Below, piece by piece: positions 1-6,242 of a stretch of 8,654 nucleotides of DNA (position 1 is the first letter of the stretch; every line of letters begins with the position of its first letter). Under the pieces are notes generated by a model that was given only the letters and a program-made list of their open reading frames with translations, did no database searches and had not been told where the DNA came from. Source of the stretch: DASZYF01 sp035545535 (GTDB lineage Bacteria > Actinomycetota > Actinomycetes > Mycobacteriales > CAJCIY01); NCBI GenBank assembly GCA_035545535.1, contig DASZYF010000107.1:1-8654 (forward strand). Reading direction: 5' to 3'. Both the position numbers and the translations under genes were made by a program.

Positions 1-290
1 GCTGAGGCTCCGGCCGCGCCCGCCGAGGTGCCGGCTACCCCGACCGCGCCGGAGCCGTCGTCGATCACGGCGAGCTCGACGCCGACCTCGACGGTCTCGT
101 CCTCGTTCACCTTGATCGAGCCGAGCACGCCGGAGGCGGGCGCGGGGATCTCGGTGTCGACCTTGTCGGTGGAGACCTCGAGCAGCGGCTCGTCCGCCTC
201 GACGCGGTCGCCTTCCTTCTTCAGCCAGCGGGTGACGGTGCCCTCGGTGACCGACTCGCCGAGCTGGGGCATGGTGACCGAGACGGCCAT
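1..290 (-). CDS. sucB: E2 dihydrolipoamide acyltransferase, N-terminal part (3' end outside window)
   Basis: This is the core acyltransferase subunit (E2) of a 2-oxoacid dehydrogenase complex. It carries acyl groups on a swinging lipoyl-lysine arm. The 96 complete codons in the window encode one lipoyl (biotinyl/lipoyl) domain at residues 2-77, opening with MAVSVTMPQLGESVTEGTV. The modified lysine is K43 in the classic context STDKVDTEI. An Ala/Gly/Ser-rich flexible linker begins at about residue 79 and runs off the edge. The ATG at 288-290 is chosen because the family starts this way and a purine-rich GAGGAG lies 10 nt upstream. It follows lpd (E3) by 33 nt on the same strand, so E3 and E2 are probably co-transcribed. 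The opening resembles actinobacterial SucB/DlaT. Whether the complex prefers 2-oxoglutarate or pyruvate cannot be decided without the catalytic domain, so the gene symbol is tentative. The number of lipoyl domains is also unknown. Confidence 0.9.
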   Translation of the reverse strand, partial: MAVSVTMPQLGESVTEGTVTRWLKKEGDRVEADEPLLEVSTDKVDTEIPAPASGVLGSIKVNEDETVEVGVELAVIDDGSGAVGVAGTSAGAAGAS

Positions 291-300
291 CGGGAAGCGA

Positions 301-306
301 CTCCTC
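301..306 (-). promoter_or_regulatory. Ribosome binding site of the E2 gene
   Basis: On the minus strand these bases read GAGGAG, 10 nt before the ATG at 290. This is a good match to the anti-Shine-Dalgarno sequence, though slightly far from the start. It lies inside the 33-nt gap after lpd, which supports separate initiation at the second gene of the operon. Confidence 0.6.
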
Positions 307-323
307 GTGTGTGGGTTATCAGG

Positions 324-1709
324 TCAGCTGTGGCTGTGCAGCGGCTTGCCGGCGAGCGCGAGGTGGGCCTCGCCGAGCGCCTCGGACAGCGTCGGGTGCG
401 GGTGGATCAGCGACGCGACCTCGTCGGCGTACGCCTCCCAGTTCGTGATCAGCTGCGCCTCGGCGATGTTCTCGCCGACGCGGGAGCCCACCATGTGCAC
501 TCCGAGCACCGGCCCGTCCTTCGCCGACACCAGCGTCACCGCGCCGGCGGTGGCGAGGATCTGCGCCTTGCCGTTGCCGGCCAGGTCGTAGGTGGTGACG
601 ACGACGTCGTGCCCGCGCCGCGCGGCCTCGGCCGACGTGAGACCGACGCTCGCGACCTCGGGCTCGCAGTAGGCGATGCGGGGCACGCCGTCGTAGTCGA
701 CCGGTGCCGGGGACAGCCCGGCGAGCCGCTCGGCGACGACGATGCCTTCGGCGAAGCCGACGTGCGCGAGCTGCAACGTGGGGATGAGGTCACCGACCGC
801 GCTGATGGTCGGCACGTTGGTCTGGCACCACGCGTCGACCTTCACGAACCCGCGCTCGACCTCGACGCCCGCGGCCTCGAACCCGAGGTCGGCCGACACC
901 GGGCCCCGGCCGACGGCGACGAGCAGCAGCTCGGCGTCGATCGTGTCGCCGCTCTCGAGCGTGACCGTGACACCGGCCGCCGAGGGGGCGACGCCGGAGA
1001 AGCGGGCACCGAGCTTGAACGCGATGCCGCGCCGGCGGAACGCCCGCTCGAGCAGCTTCGAGCTGGACTCCTCCTCGGTGGGCAGCAGGTGCGGCAGCGC
1101 CTCGACGATGGTCACCTCGGACCCGAGGCTGCGCCACACCGATGCGAACTCGCAGCCGATCACGCCGCCACCGAGCACGACCACCGAGGCGGGCACGCGG
1201 TCGAGGTTCAGGGCCTCGTCGCTGGTGATCACCTTCTCGTGATCGATCTCGAGGCCGGGCAGCGAGCGGGGGACCGAACCGGTGGCCAGCAGGAGGTGCC
1301 GGCCCTCGACGGTGCGGGTGCCGCCCTCGTTGAGGGCGATCTCCACCTGCGTCGGCGAGGTGAGGCGGCCCGTGCCGGCGATCGACTCGATGCCGCGGCT
1401 CTTGATGAGGCCCTGCAGGCCCTTGTAGAGCTTGCCGGTGACGCCCTCCTTGTAGGAGAGCAGCGCCGGGACGTCGATGGCGTCGAGCGTCGCCTTGATG
1501 CCGAACTTCTCGCCCTCCCGGACGTTGTCGGCCACCTCGGCCGCGTGCAGGAGCGCCTTGGTCGGGATGCAGCCCTTGTGCAGGCACGTCCCGCCGACCT
1601 TGTCCCGCTCGATGAGCGCCACCGACATGCCGAGCTCCGCGGCACGCAGCGCAGCGGCGTAGCCCCCGCTCCCGCCCCCGAGGACCACCAGGTCGAACGT
1701 GTCGGGCAC
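324..1709 (-). CDS. lpd: Dihydrolipoyl dehydrogenase (E3)
   Basis: FAD-dependent flavoenzyme that reoxidises dihydrolipoyl groups of E2 subunits, or of GcvH in glycine cleavage, using NAD+. It has 461 residues, normal for the family. The FAD-binding GGGSGG is at residues 11-16. The redox-active disulfide is C42/C47 in GGTCLHKGCIPTK. The NAD-binding Rossmann motif is LGGGVIGCE at 179-187, with acidic E203 at the end of the second strand, consistent with NAD rather than NADP. A second FAD contact, AVGDL, precedes the dimerisation domain. The C-terminal HPHPTLSE supplies the catalytic base H438 paired with E443. The start is a GTG at 1707-1709 with AAGGAG 10 nt upstream. The nearby ATG codons are in another frame. 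It is the first gene of an lpd-E2 pair and is divergent from the small gene at 1806, with 96 bp between them. All catalytic residues are present. Confidence 0.98.
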   Translation of the reverse strand: MPDTFDLVVLGGGSGGYAAALRAAELGMSVALIERDKVGGTCLHKGCIPTKALLHAAEVADNVREGEKFGIKATLDAIDVPALLSYKEGVTGKLYKGLQGLIKSRGIESIAGTGRLTSPTQVEIALNEGGTRTVEGRHLLLATGSVPRSLPGLEIDHEKVITSDEALNLDRVPASVVVLGGGVIGCEFASVWRSLGSEVTIVEALPHLLPTEEESSSKLLERAFRRRGIAFKLGARFSGVAPSAAGVTVTLESGDTIDAELLLVAVGRGPVSADLGFEAAGVEVERGFVKVDAWCQTNVPTISAVGDLIPTLQLAHVGFAEGIVVAERLAGLSPAPVDYDGVPRIAYCEPEVASVGLTSAEAARRGHDVVVTTYDLAGNGKAQILATAGAVTLVSAKDGPVLGVHMVGSRVGENIAEAQLITNWEAYADEVASLIHPHPTLSEALGEAHLALAGKPLHSHS

Positions 1710-1719
1710 GGCGATCCAT

Positions 1720-1725
1720 CTCCTT
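1720..1725 (-). promoter_or_regulatory. Ribosome binding site deciding the lpd GTG start
   Basis: The minus strand reads AAGGAG here, 10 nt before the GTG at 1709. It supports the GTG start. ATG codons at about 1719 and 1728 on this strand are out of frame with lpd. Confidence 0.6.
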
Positions 1726-1738
1726 CATCGCTTGCGGC

Positions 1739-1764
1739 TGGGATCATCCTTCCACGTCATCCCA
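1739..1764. promoter_or_regulatory. Inverted repeat in the lpd / small-gene divergent spacer (possible operator)
   Basis: TGGGAT at 1739-1744 and its exact reverse complement ATCCCA at 1759-1764 are separated by 14 bp. The half-site centres are 20 bp apart, about two helical turns. A smaller imperfect palindrome, GGATCATCC, sits inside at 1741-1749. The element lies in the 96-bp gap between two divergent starts, where an operator acting on both would be expected. The arms are short and could arise by chance, and I could not assign convincing -35/-10 boxes in this gap. Confidence 0.25.
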
Positions 1765-1796
1765 ACGCGGCCGGGCGGGCTGCACCTTCCGAGATC

Positions 1797-1800
1797 GAGG
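1797..1800 (+). promoter_or_regulatory. Ribosome binding site of the 115-residue protein gene
   Basis: GAGG lies 5 nt before the GTG at 1806. It is the main evidence for choosing that start, because the reading frame stays open for about 1.5 kb further upstream as a shadow of lpd. Confidence 0.5.
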
Positions 1801-1805
1801 TAGCT

Positions 1806-2153
1806 GTGGGCTTGTTCCGGCGCCGGTCCGCGGCCCCGAAGACGGGTGGTCGGGTGCGGGGGATCGACCCCGCCGCGCTGGCCCACCTGGAGGCGTTCGC
1901 CACGTCGCGCCGGGGGGTGGAGATCTACGTCGAGCCGAAGACGACGGTCACCGAGGCGACGGTGGTGCTGGTCGCGCACGACGGGGAGTGGACGCGGCGC
2001 CGCATCAACGAACCGCGGGACGCCGCCGAGCTCGGGGCCCGGCTGGGCGTGCCGGTGTACGACGTGCACGCCACCGGCTACCCCCCGCGGATGCGCGCGT
2101 GGACGGCCAGCCGGTCGGGGTCGGCCGCCAAGGACCGCAACCCCTTCTCCTAG
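1806..2153 (+). CDS. Conserved small actinobacterial protein of unknown function (115 aa)
   Basis: I cannot assign a function. The product begins (M)GLFRRR, a short basic N-terminus, followed by a folded-looking domain at residues 20-97: a helix-rich start (DPAALAHLEAFATSRRGVE), then YVEPKTTVTEATVVLVAHDG, EWTRRRI, and LGVPVYDVHATGYPPRM. The tail is basic and Ser/Ala-rich. There is no signal peptide, membrane segment or cysteine. From memory it resembles small actinobacterial proteins of this type that are annotated only as hypothetical or, without visible support, as oxidoreductase. The GTG start is chosen from GAGG 5 nt upstream and the GLFRRR opening; the frame itself extends upstream only as an antisense shadow. 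It is divergent from lpd and convergent with pepA, with which it shares the four bases CTAG so that both stop codons interlock. Confidence 0.75.
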   Translation: MGLFRRRSAAPKTGGRVRGIDPAALAHLEAFATSRRGVEIYVEPKTTVTEATVVLVAHDGEWTRRRINEPRDAAELGARLGVPVYDVHATGYPPRMRAWTASRSGSAAKDRNPFS

Positions 2154-3694
2154 AGGTCCTCGCCGTCCGAACCGGCGGCGGCATCGACAGAGATGTCCTC
2201 GAGCAGCGCGACGAGGGTCGCGACCGGGACGCCGGTGCCGCCCTTCGGGGTGTGACCCCACGGTGCACCGCCGTTCCACGCCGGACCGGCGATGTCGAGG
2301 TGCGCCCACGGCACGCCGTCGGGCACGAACTCCTTGAGGAACAGGCCGGCGCTGAGCATGCCGCCGTTGCGGTCGCCGATGTTGCAGATGTCGGCGACCT
2401 CGCTGTCGAGCGACGGGCGGATGTCGGCGGGCAGCGGCATCGGCCAGGCCTGGTCGCCGGCCCGGCCGGCGGCGCTCACCACCTGGTCGCGCAGGCCTTC
2501 GCTGCCCATGACGCCGAACGTGCGCGAGCCGAGCGCGACCAGAGCGGCTCCGGTGAGCGTCGCGACGTCGACGATCAGGGCGGGGTCCTCCTCGCTCGCG
2601 CGCACGATCGCGTCCGCGAGCACGAGCCGGCCCTCGGCGTCGGTGTTCAGCACCTCGACGGTCTTGCCGCCGTACATCGTCAGCACGTCGGACGGACGGA
2701 TCGAGTCACCGCTCGGCATGTTCTCCGCGAGCGGGCACCAGGCCGTGACGGCGACGGGGATCTGCAGCTTCGCGGCGGCGACCGCGGTCGCGAGCACGCT
2801 GGCGGCTCCGGCCATGTCGGACTTCATCGACTCCATCGAGCCGGCGGGCTTGAGCGAGAGGCCGCCCGAGTCGAACGTGAGGCCCTTGCCGACCAGCGCG
2901 ACCTTCGGGGTGTCCGCCGTCGCGCCGGTGGGGCGGTAGCTGACCTTGACCAGGCGCGGCGGGCGGCCGGAGCCCTGACCGACGCCGAGGATGCCGCCGA
3001 AGCCGCCCTTCGCGAGCGCCTTCTCGTCGAGCACCTCGACGGTGAGCCCGGCCTCCTTGGCGATCGCGCGCGCCCGGTCCGCGAACGCGGCCGGCGGCAG
3101 CACGTCCGGCGGCGTGTTCACGAGGTTGCGCGCGAGGCAGATGCTGTCGGCCAGCACGGTGGCGCGGGCGAGCGCCGCCGCTGCGGCGCGCGGCGAGCTG
3201 ACGACGAGCGTCGCCGCGCCGATCGGCTTCTTCCGGCCTTCGAGGCTGTCGCGGCGGAACTCGTCGAACGTGTACGCACCGAGCAGCAGACCTTCCGCGA
3301 CCGCGCTGAGCGTCGCGTCGTCCGGCTCGTCGCCGTTGACCAGGGCGAGGGTCGTGAGGATGCGGCTGCTCCCGGCCAGCGCGCGGGCGACACCGCCCGA
3401 CGCCCGGCGCAGCGCGTCCGCCTCGTAGCGCTTGCTCTGCTTGCCGAGGCCGACGGCGACGACCGCGGGTGCGCCCACCGCGCCGAGCGATGCGATGCGC
3501 GTGACCTCACCGTTGCTGCCGGAAGCGCCGACGTCGGCGAACAGCCGGGCCAGCCGGCCGTCGAACGCCGCGTTGACGCTCTCTGCTCCCGGCGCCAGCA
3601 CGGGGCGCTTGCGCGCGTCCTGCGCGAGGCCGACCACGAGCACGTCGGCTCGGGTCGCGGCCGGGCCGGAAGCCGTCGCCTTGAGGGTCGTCAT
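2150..3694 (-). CDS. pepA: Leucyl aminopeptidase, M17 family
   Basis: Cytosolic two-metal aminopeptidase that removes N-terminal residues from peptides in protein turnover. Some relatives also bind DNA or process Cys-Gly. It has 514 residues, normal for the family. Residues 1-170 form the variable N-terminal domain and the rest is the catalytic domain. All M17 metal and active-site residues are visible: K270 (VGKG), D275 (FDSGG), K282 (SLKP), D293 (SDMAGAA), and D352, E354 and R356 in the signature NTDAEGRLVLAD (350-361). As I recall, these numbers equal those of E. coli PepA. The ATG at 3692-3694 has no clear Shine-Dalgarno, but TACGTT ends 6 nt before it, which suggests a leaderless transcript. 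It is divergent from gcvT (75-bp gap). Its TAG stop overlaps the stop of the 115-residue protein gene. M. tuberculosis pepB is the likely orthologue. Confidence 0.97.
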   Translation of the reverse strand: MTTLKATASGPAATRADVLVVGLAQDARKRPVLAPGAESVNAAFDGRLARLFADVGASGSNGEVTRIASLGAVGAPAVVAVGLGKQSKRYEADALRRASGGVARALAGSSRILTTLALVNGDEPDDATLSAVAEGLLLGAYTFDEFRRDSLEGRKKPIGAATLVVSSPRAAAAALARATVLADSICLARNLVNTPPDVLPPAAFADRARAIAKEAGLTVEVLDEKALAKGGFGGILGVGQGSGRPPRLVKVSYRPTGATADTPKVALVGKGLTFDSGGLSLKPAGSMESMKSDMAGAASVLATAVAAAKLQIPVAVTAWCPLAENMPSGDSIRPSDVLTMYGGKTVEVLNTDAEGRLVLADAIVRASEEDPALIVDVATLTGAALVALGSRTFGVMGSEGLRDQVVSAAGRAGDQAWPMPLPADIRPSLDSEVADICNIGDRNGGMLSAGLFLKEFVPDGVPWAHLDIAGPAWNGGAPWGHTPKGGTGVPVATLVALLEDISVDAAAGSDGEDL

Positions 3695-3700
3695 GTCGGC

Positions 3701-3706
3701 AACGTA
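3701..3706 (-). promoter_or_regulatory. Putative -10 box for a leaderless pepA transcript
   Basis: The minus strand reads TACGTT (TANNNT), 6 nt before the pepA ATG. Actinobacterial -10 boxes usually lie about 6-7 nt before the transcription start, so transcription would begin at the A of ATG. No good -35 is visible, and no Shine-Dalgarno competes with this reading. Confidence 0.5.
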
Positions 3707-3716
3707 GCCCGGCTGC

Positions 3717-3724
3717 TGACGTCA
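3717..3724. promoter_or_regulatory. TGACGTCA palindrome in the pepA-gcvT divergent spacer
   Basis: A perfect 8-bp palindrome lies between the two putative -10 boxes, just upstream of that of pepA, where it could touch the -35 region. It is short enough to occur by chance in this genome, so an operator role is only a suggestion. Confidence 0.2.
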
Positions 3725-3757
3725 CGCCGAGACTCTGCCAACCAGGGCGCGCAGGGC

Positions 3758-3763
3758 TAGCGT
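3758..3763 (+). promoter_or_regulatory. Putative -10 box for a leaderless gcvT transcript
   Basis: TAGCGT (TANNNT) ends 6 nt before the gcvT ATG at 3770, the same geometry as at pepA and at the peroxidase gene. There is no usable Shine-Dalgarno; the GGG at 3766-3768 is only 1 nt from the start. The -35 region is not recognisable. Confidence 0.5.
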
Positions 3764-3769
3764 CAGGGC

Positions 3770-4894
3770 ATGACGGTGGACGAGGCGGTGAGCACGGGAC
3801 TCACGTCGCCGTTGCACGAGCGGCACCTGGCGCTCGGCGCGAAGCTCGGCGACTTCGGCGGCTGGCAGATGCCGCTGCAGTACTCGGGCGTGCTCGAGGA
3901 GCACACCGCGGTGCGCGAGGCGGTCGGGGTGTTCGACGTCAGCCACCTCGGCAAGGGCGTCGTGCGCGGACATCGCGCCGGCAGCTTCATCAACTCGACG
4001 CTGACGAACGACCTCGGGCGCATCGGCCCCGGGCAGGCGCAGTACACGCTCTGCTGCGACGACGCGACCGGCGGCGTCGTCGACGACCTGATCGCCTACC
4101 TGCACGGCGACGAGGAGGTGCTGCTCGTCCCGAACGCGGCCAACACCGCCGAGGTCGTGCGCCGCTTGTCCGAAGCCGCGCCGGCCGGCATCGAGGTCGA
4201 AGACCTGCACCGCTCCATGGGAGTGCTCGCCGTGCAGGGCCCGCGCAGCGGCGAGCTGCTCGACCGCCTCGGCCTGCCGACCTCCGCCGAGTACATGGCC
4301 TTCACGCCGGCGGAGTGGAACGGCCGTCCGGTCGTCGTGTGCCGCAGCGGCTACACCGGTGAGCACGGCTACGAGCTGCTGCCCAGGTGGGACGACACCG
4401 GCGACCTGTGGGACGCGCTGCTCAAGGAGGGCGAGGAGCTCGGCGTGAAGGCGTGCGGCCTCGGCGCCCGCGACACGTTGCGCACCGAGATGGGCTACCC
4501 GCTGCACGGTCAGGACCTCTCGCTCGACATCACGCCGGTCCAGGCGCGCTGCGGCTGGGCCGTCGGCTGGTCCAAGCCCAGGTTCTGGGGTCGCGACGCG
4601 CTCGTGAAGGAGAAGGCCGACGGTCCGCGCCGCATGCTCTGGGGCCTTCGCGCGCTCGACCGCGGCATCCCCCGCGCGCACATGCCGGTGCTGTCCGGCG
4701 GCACGCTGGTCGGCGAGGTCACCAGCGGCACCTTCAGCCCGACGCTGCGCGTCGGCATCGGCCTGGCCCTGCTCGAGAGCGGCTCGGAGGGGGTGACCGT
4801 GCGCGAGGCCGACGAGGTCGAGGTCGACGTGCGCGGCAAGCGCTCCCGCATGCAGGTCGTGAAGCCGCCCTTCGTGCGCCCGTCCGTCAAGTAG
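3770..4894 (+). CDS. gcvT: Aminomethyltransferase, glycine cleavage system T-protein
   Basis: Releases ammonia from the aminomethyl group carried on lipoylated GcvH and transfers the methylene to tetrahydrofolate, giving 5,10-methylene-THF. The 374 residues match the family. Visible marks are DFGGWQMPLQYSG (28-40), the EHTAVREAVGVFDVSHLGK segment (44-62), the conserved acidic pair D105-D106 in GGVVDDLIAY, SGYTGEHGYEL (193-203), and GLGARDTLRTEMGYPLHGQ (230-248). The C-terminal barrel contains VGEVTSGTFSPTL (314-326). It lacks the KGCYxGQE motif of the YgfZ paralogue, so a true GcvT is preferred. The ATG start gives about 10 residues more than E. coli GcvT and is supported by TAGCGT 6 nt upstream; a GTG at 3788 is an alternative. 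gcvH and gcvP are not adjacent. Lpd, the shared L-protein, is encoded 2 kb away. Confidence 0.96.
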   Translation: MTVDEAVSTGLTSPLHERHLALGAKLGDFGGWQMPLQYSGVLEEHTAVREAVGVFDVSHLGKGVVRGHRAGSFINSTLTNDLGRIGPGQAQYTLCCDDATGGVVDDLIAYLHGDEEVLLVPNAANTAEVVRRLSEAAPAGIEVEDLHRSMGVLAVQGPRSGELLDRLGLPTSAEYMAFTPAEWNGRPVVVCRSGYTGEHGYELLPRWDDTGDLWDALLKEGEELGVKACGLGARDTLRTEMGYPLHGQDLSLDITPVQARCGWAVGWSKPRFWGRDALVKEKADGPRRMLWGLRALDRGIPRAHMPVLSGGTLVGEVTSGTFSPTLRVGIGLALLESGSEGVTVREADEVEVDVRGKRSRMQVVKPPFVRPSVK

Positions 4895-4920
4895 AGCCGA
4901 TCTGGCCCGGTCGCAGGCTC
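4894..4920 (+). other. Weak inverted repeat after gcvT
   Basis: GAGCC (4894-4898) and GGCTC (4916-4920) are complementary 5-bp arms around a 17-nt loop. The arms begin at the last base of the gcvT stop codon. There is no T-tract, so this is at best a weak terminator-like hairpin or processing site between gcvT and the peroxidase gene. Confidence 0.2.
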
Positions 4921-4930
4921 CCGGCGCCAT

Positions 4931-4936
4931 TACGGT
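4931..4936 (+). promoter_or_regulatory. Putative -10 box for a leaderless peroxidase transcript
   Basis: TACGGT (TANNNT) ends 6 nt before the GTG at 4943, and no Shine-Dalgarno lies in between. It implies that the peroxidase gene has its own promoter and is not only read through from gcvT, which ends 48 nt upstream. Confidence 0.5.
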
Positions 4937-4942
4937 TGACGG

Positions 4943-5431
4943 GTGAGCATCTACGACATCCCCCTGCACACCCTCGACGGCCAGCCCACCACGCTGGCCG
5001 AGCACAAGGGCAAGGCACTGCTGATCGTCAACGTCGCGTCGAAGTGCGGGCTCACCCCGCAGTACACCGGGCTCGAGGAGCTGCACGAGAAGTACGCGAG
5101 CCGCGGCTTCACCGTGCTGGGATTCCCGTGCAACCAGTTCCTGTTCCAGGAGCCGGGCAACGCGGAGAAGATCGCCACCTTCTGCTCGACGAAGTACGGG
5201 GTGACGTTCCCGCTCTACGAGAAGCTCAAGGTCAAGGGCAAGGACCAGCACCCGCTCTACGGGCTGCTCTCGGAGTCGAAGGACGACGACGGGCAGGCCG
5301 GCAACGTGAAGTGGAACTTCGAGAAGTTCCTCATCTCTCCCGAGGGCGAGGTCCTGCGCCGGTTCCGCCCGCGCACGGTGCCGGAGGACCCGAAGGTCAT
5401 CGCCGCGATCGAGGAAGCCCTGCCCGCGTAG
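4943..5431 (+). CDS. Glutathione-peroxidase-family thiol peroxidase (2-Cys, probably thioredoxin-dependent)
   Basis: Thioredoxin-fold peroxidase of 162 residues that reduces hydroperoxides. The peroxidatic residue is a cysteine (not selenocysteine), C35 in NVASKCGLTPQY. The other members of the family's catalytic tetrad are Q69 (FLFQEPGN) and W124/N125 (VKWNFEKFL). C81 in the FCSTKYGVTFP segment lies where thioredoxin-dependent relatives carry the resolving cysteine, for example C36/C82 in yeast Gpx3. Despite the family name, thioredoxin or mycoredoxin is therefore the likelier reductant, also because actinobacteria make mycothiol rather than glutathione. A third cysteine, C63, is in the common FPCNQF motif. 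There is no signal peptide, so it is cytosolic. The GTG start is supported by TACGGT 6 nt upstream. The methyltransferase gene follows after 13 nt, so the two may share a transcript. E. coli BtuE is a distant homologue, but nothing here links it to B12 transport. Confidence 0.95.
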   Translation: MSIYDIPLHTLDGQPTTLAEHKGKALLIVNVASKCGLTPQYTGLEELHEKYASRGFTVLGFPCNQFLFQEPGNAEKIATFCSTKYGVTFPLYEKLKVKGKDQHPLYGLLSESKDDDGQAGNVKWNFEKFLISPEGEVLRRFRPRTVPEDPKVIAAIEEALPA

Positions 5432-5444
5432 GGGGTTCGCGACG

Positions 5445-6242
5445 GTGGACGAACGCACCCGGACGTGGTCCGGTTCGATGCCCGAGGTCTACGACCGGCT
5501 GCTCGTGCCCGCGCTGTTCGCTCCCGCCGCGGACGATCTCGTGACGCGGGCGCTCCCCATGGCGCCCACGCGCGTGCTCGAGATCGCGGCGGGCACCGGC
5601 GTGCTGACCGGGAAGCTGTGCGCGGCGCTGCCGGACGCCGCAGTCACCGCCACCGACCTGAACGACGCGATGGCCGCCTACGCCGAAGCCCGGGTCCCGG
5701 AAGCGACCTGGCGGCCGGCCGACGCCATGGCACTGCCCTTCGCAGACGACGCGTTCGACCTCGTGGTCTGCCAGTGCGGTGTCATGTTCCTGCCGGACCG
5801 CATCGCGGGGTACCGGGAAGCGCTGCGGGTCCTGCGCGCCGGAGGCACGTTCCTGTTCAACGCCTGGGACGAGGTCAGCGCGAACCACGGCCCGGACGCG
5901 GTCGCGGCTGCGTTGCACGACATGGGCGAGACGAAGGCCCACGCGTTCTTCGTCGGCATCCCGCACGGCTACTGCGACGTGACGCGGGTGCGCGCCGACG
6001 TCGAGGCCGCCGGCTTCACCGACGTGGCGATCGAACGTGTCGTCTACCGCGGAGCGACGACAGCGGCTGCGCTCGCGCGCGGGTTCGCGGAGGGCAGCCC
6101 GGTGCGCGCGTTCTTGGAGGCATCCGGCGACCTGGCGGCGCGGCGCGACGACCTCATCGACCGCGTCACCGCGCGCCTCGGCGACGGACCGGTCGAGACG
6201 CGGCCCGCCGCCTTCGTCGTCAGCGCGCGCAAGCCAGCGTGA
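5445..6242 (+). CDS. Class I SAM-dependent methyltransferase, substrate unknown
   Basis: 265-residue Rossmann-fold methyltransferase of the UbiE/Methyltransf_11 type. Motif I is VLEIAAGTGVLT (44-55). The acidic residue after strand 2, which contacts the SAM ribose, is D71 in TATDLNDAM. Then come RPADAMALPFADDAFDLVV (90-108) and the motif EALRVLRAGG (125-134). A lid or insert region (about 140-215) probably sets the substrate, and the C-terminal PAAFVVSARKP forms the last strand. There is no signal peptide or membrane segment. The GTG at 5445 has a weak GGGGG 9 nt upstream; an in-frame ATG at 5478 is an alternative start. It follows the peroxidase gene by 13 nt, suggesting co-transcription. 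Its 3' end overlaps the convergent cobS gene by 23 bp. Proximity to cob genes does not make it a corrin methyltransferase: its motifs are not those of the CobA/CbiL family. I infer no substrate. Confidence 0.9.
   Translation: MDERTRTWSGSMPEVYDRLLVPALFAPAADDLVTRALPMAPTRVLEIAAGTGVLTGKLCAALPDAAVTATDLNDAMAAYAEARVPEATWRPADAMALPFADDAFDLVVCQCGVMFLPDRIAGYREALRVLRAGGTFLFNAWDEVSANHGPDAVAAALHDMGETKAHAFFVGIPHGYCDVTRVRADVEAAGFTDVAIERVVYRGATTAAALARGFAEGSPVRAFLEASGDLAARRDDLIDRVTARLGDGPVETRPAAFVVSARKPA

Noticed and set aside
309..1805. Very long open plus-strand frame antisense to lpd, running into the 115-residue gene
   Set aside because: It lies opposite the well-supported lpd gene. Its translation is Arg/Asp/Gly/Val-rich low-complexity text typical of GC-rich shadow frames. 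Only the part from the GTG at 1806 looks like a protein.
3770..4894. gcvT as a YgfZ-type iron-sulfur repair folate protein
   Set aside because: The KGCYxGQE signature is absent, while the GcvT-specific GLGARDTLRTEMGYPLHG and GGVVDDL segments are intact.
3722..5458. 578-codon minus-strand open frame across gcvT and the peroxidase gene
   Set aside because: It spans two recognisable genes on the other strand and has no family motif. Its length is explained by the scarcity of stop codons at this GC content.
5445..6242. Methyltransferase as a corrin-ring methylase of the B12 pathway
   Set aside because: The motifs are UbiE/Methyltransf_11-like, not those of the CobA/CbiL tetrapyrrole methylase family. 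It is on the opposite strand to the cob genes and only converges on them.
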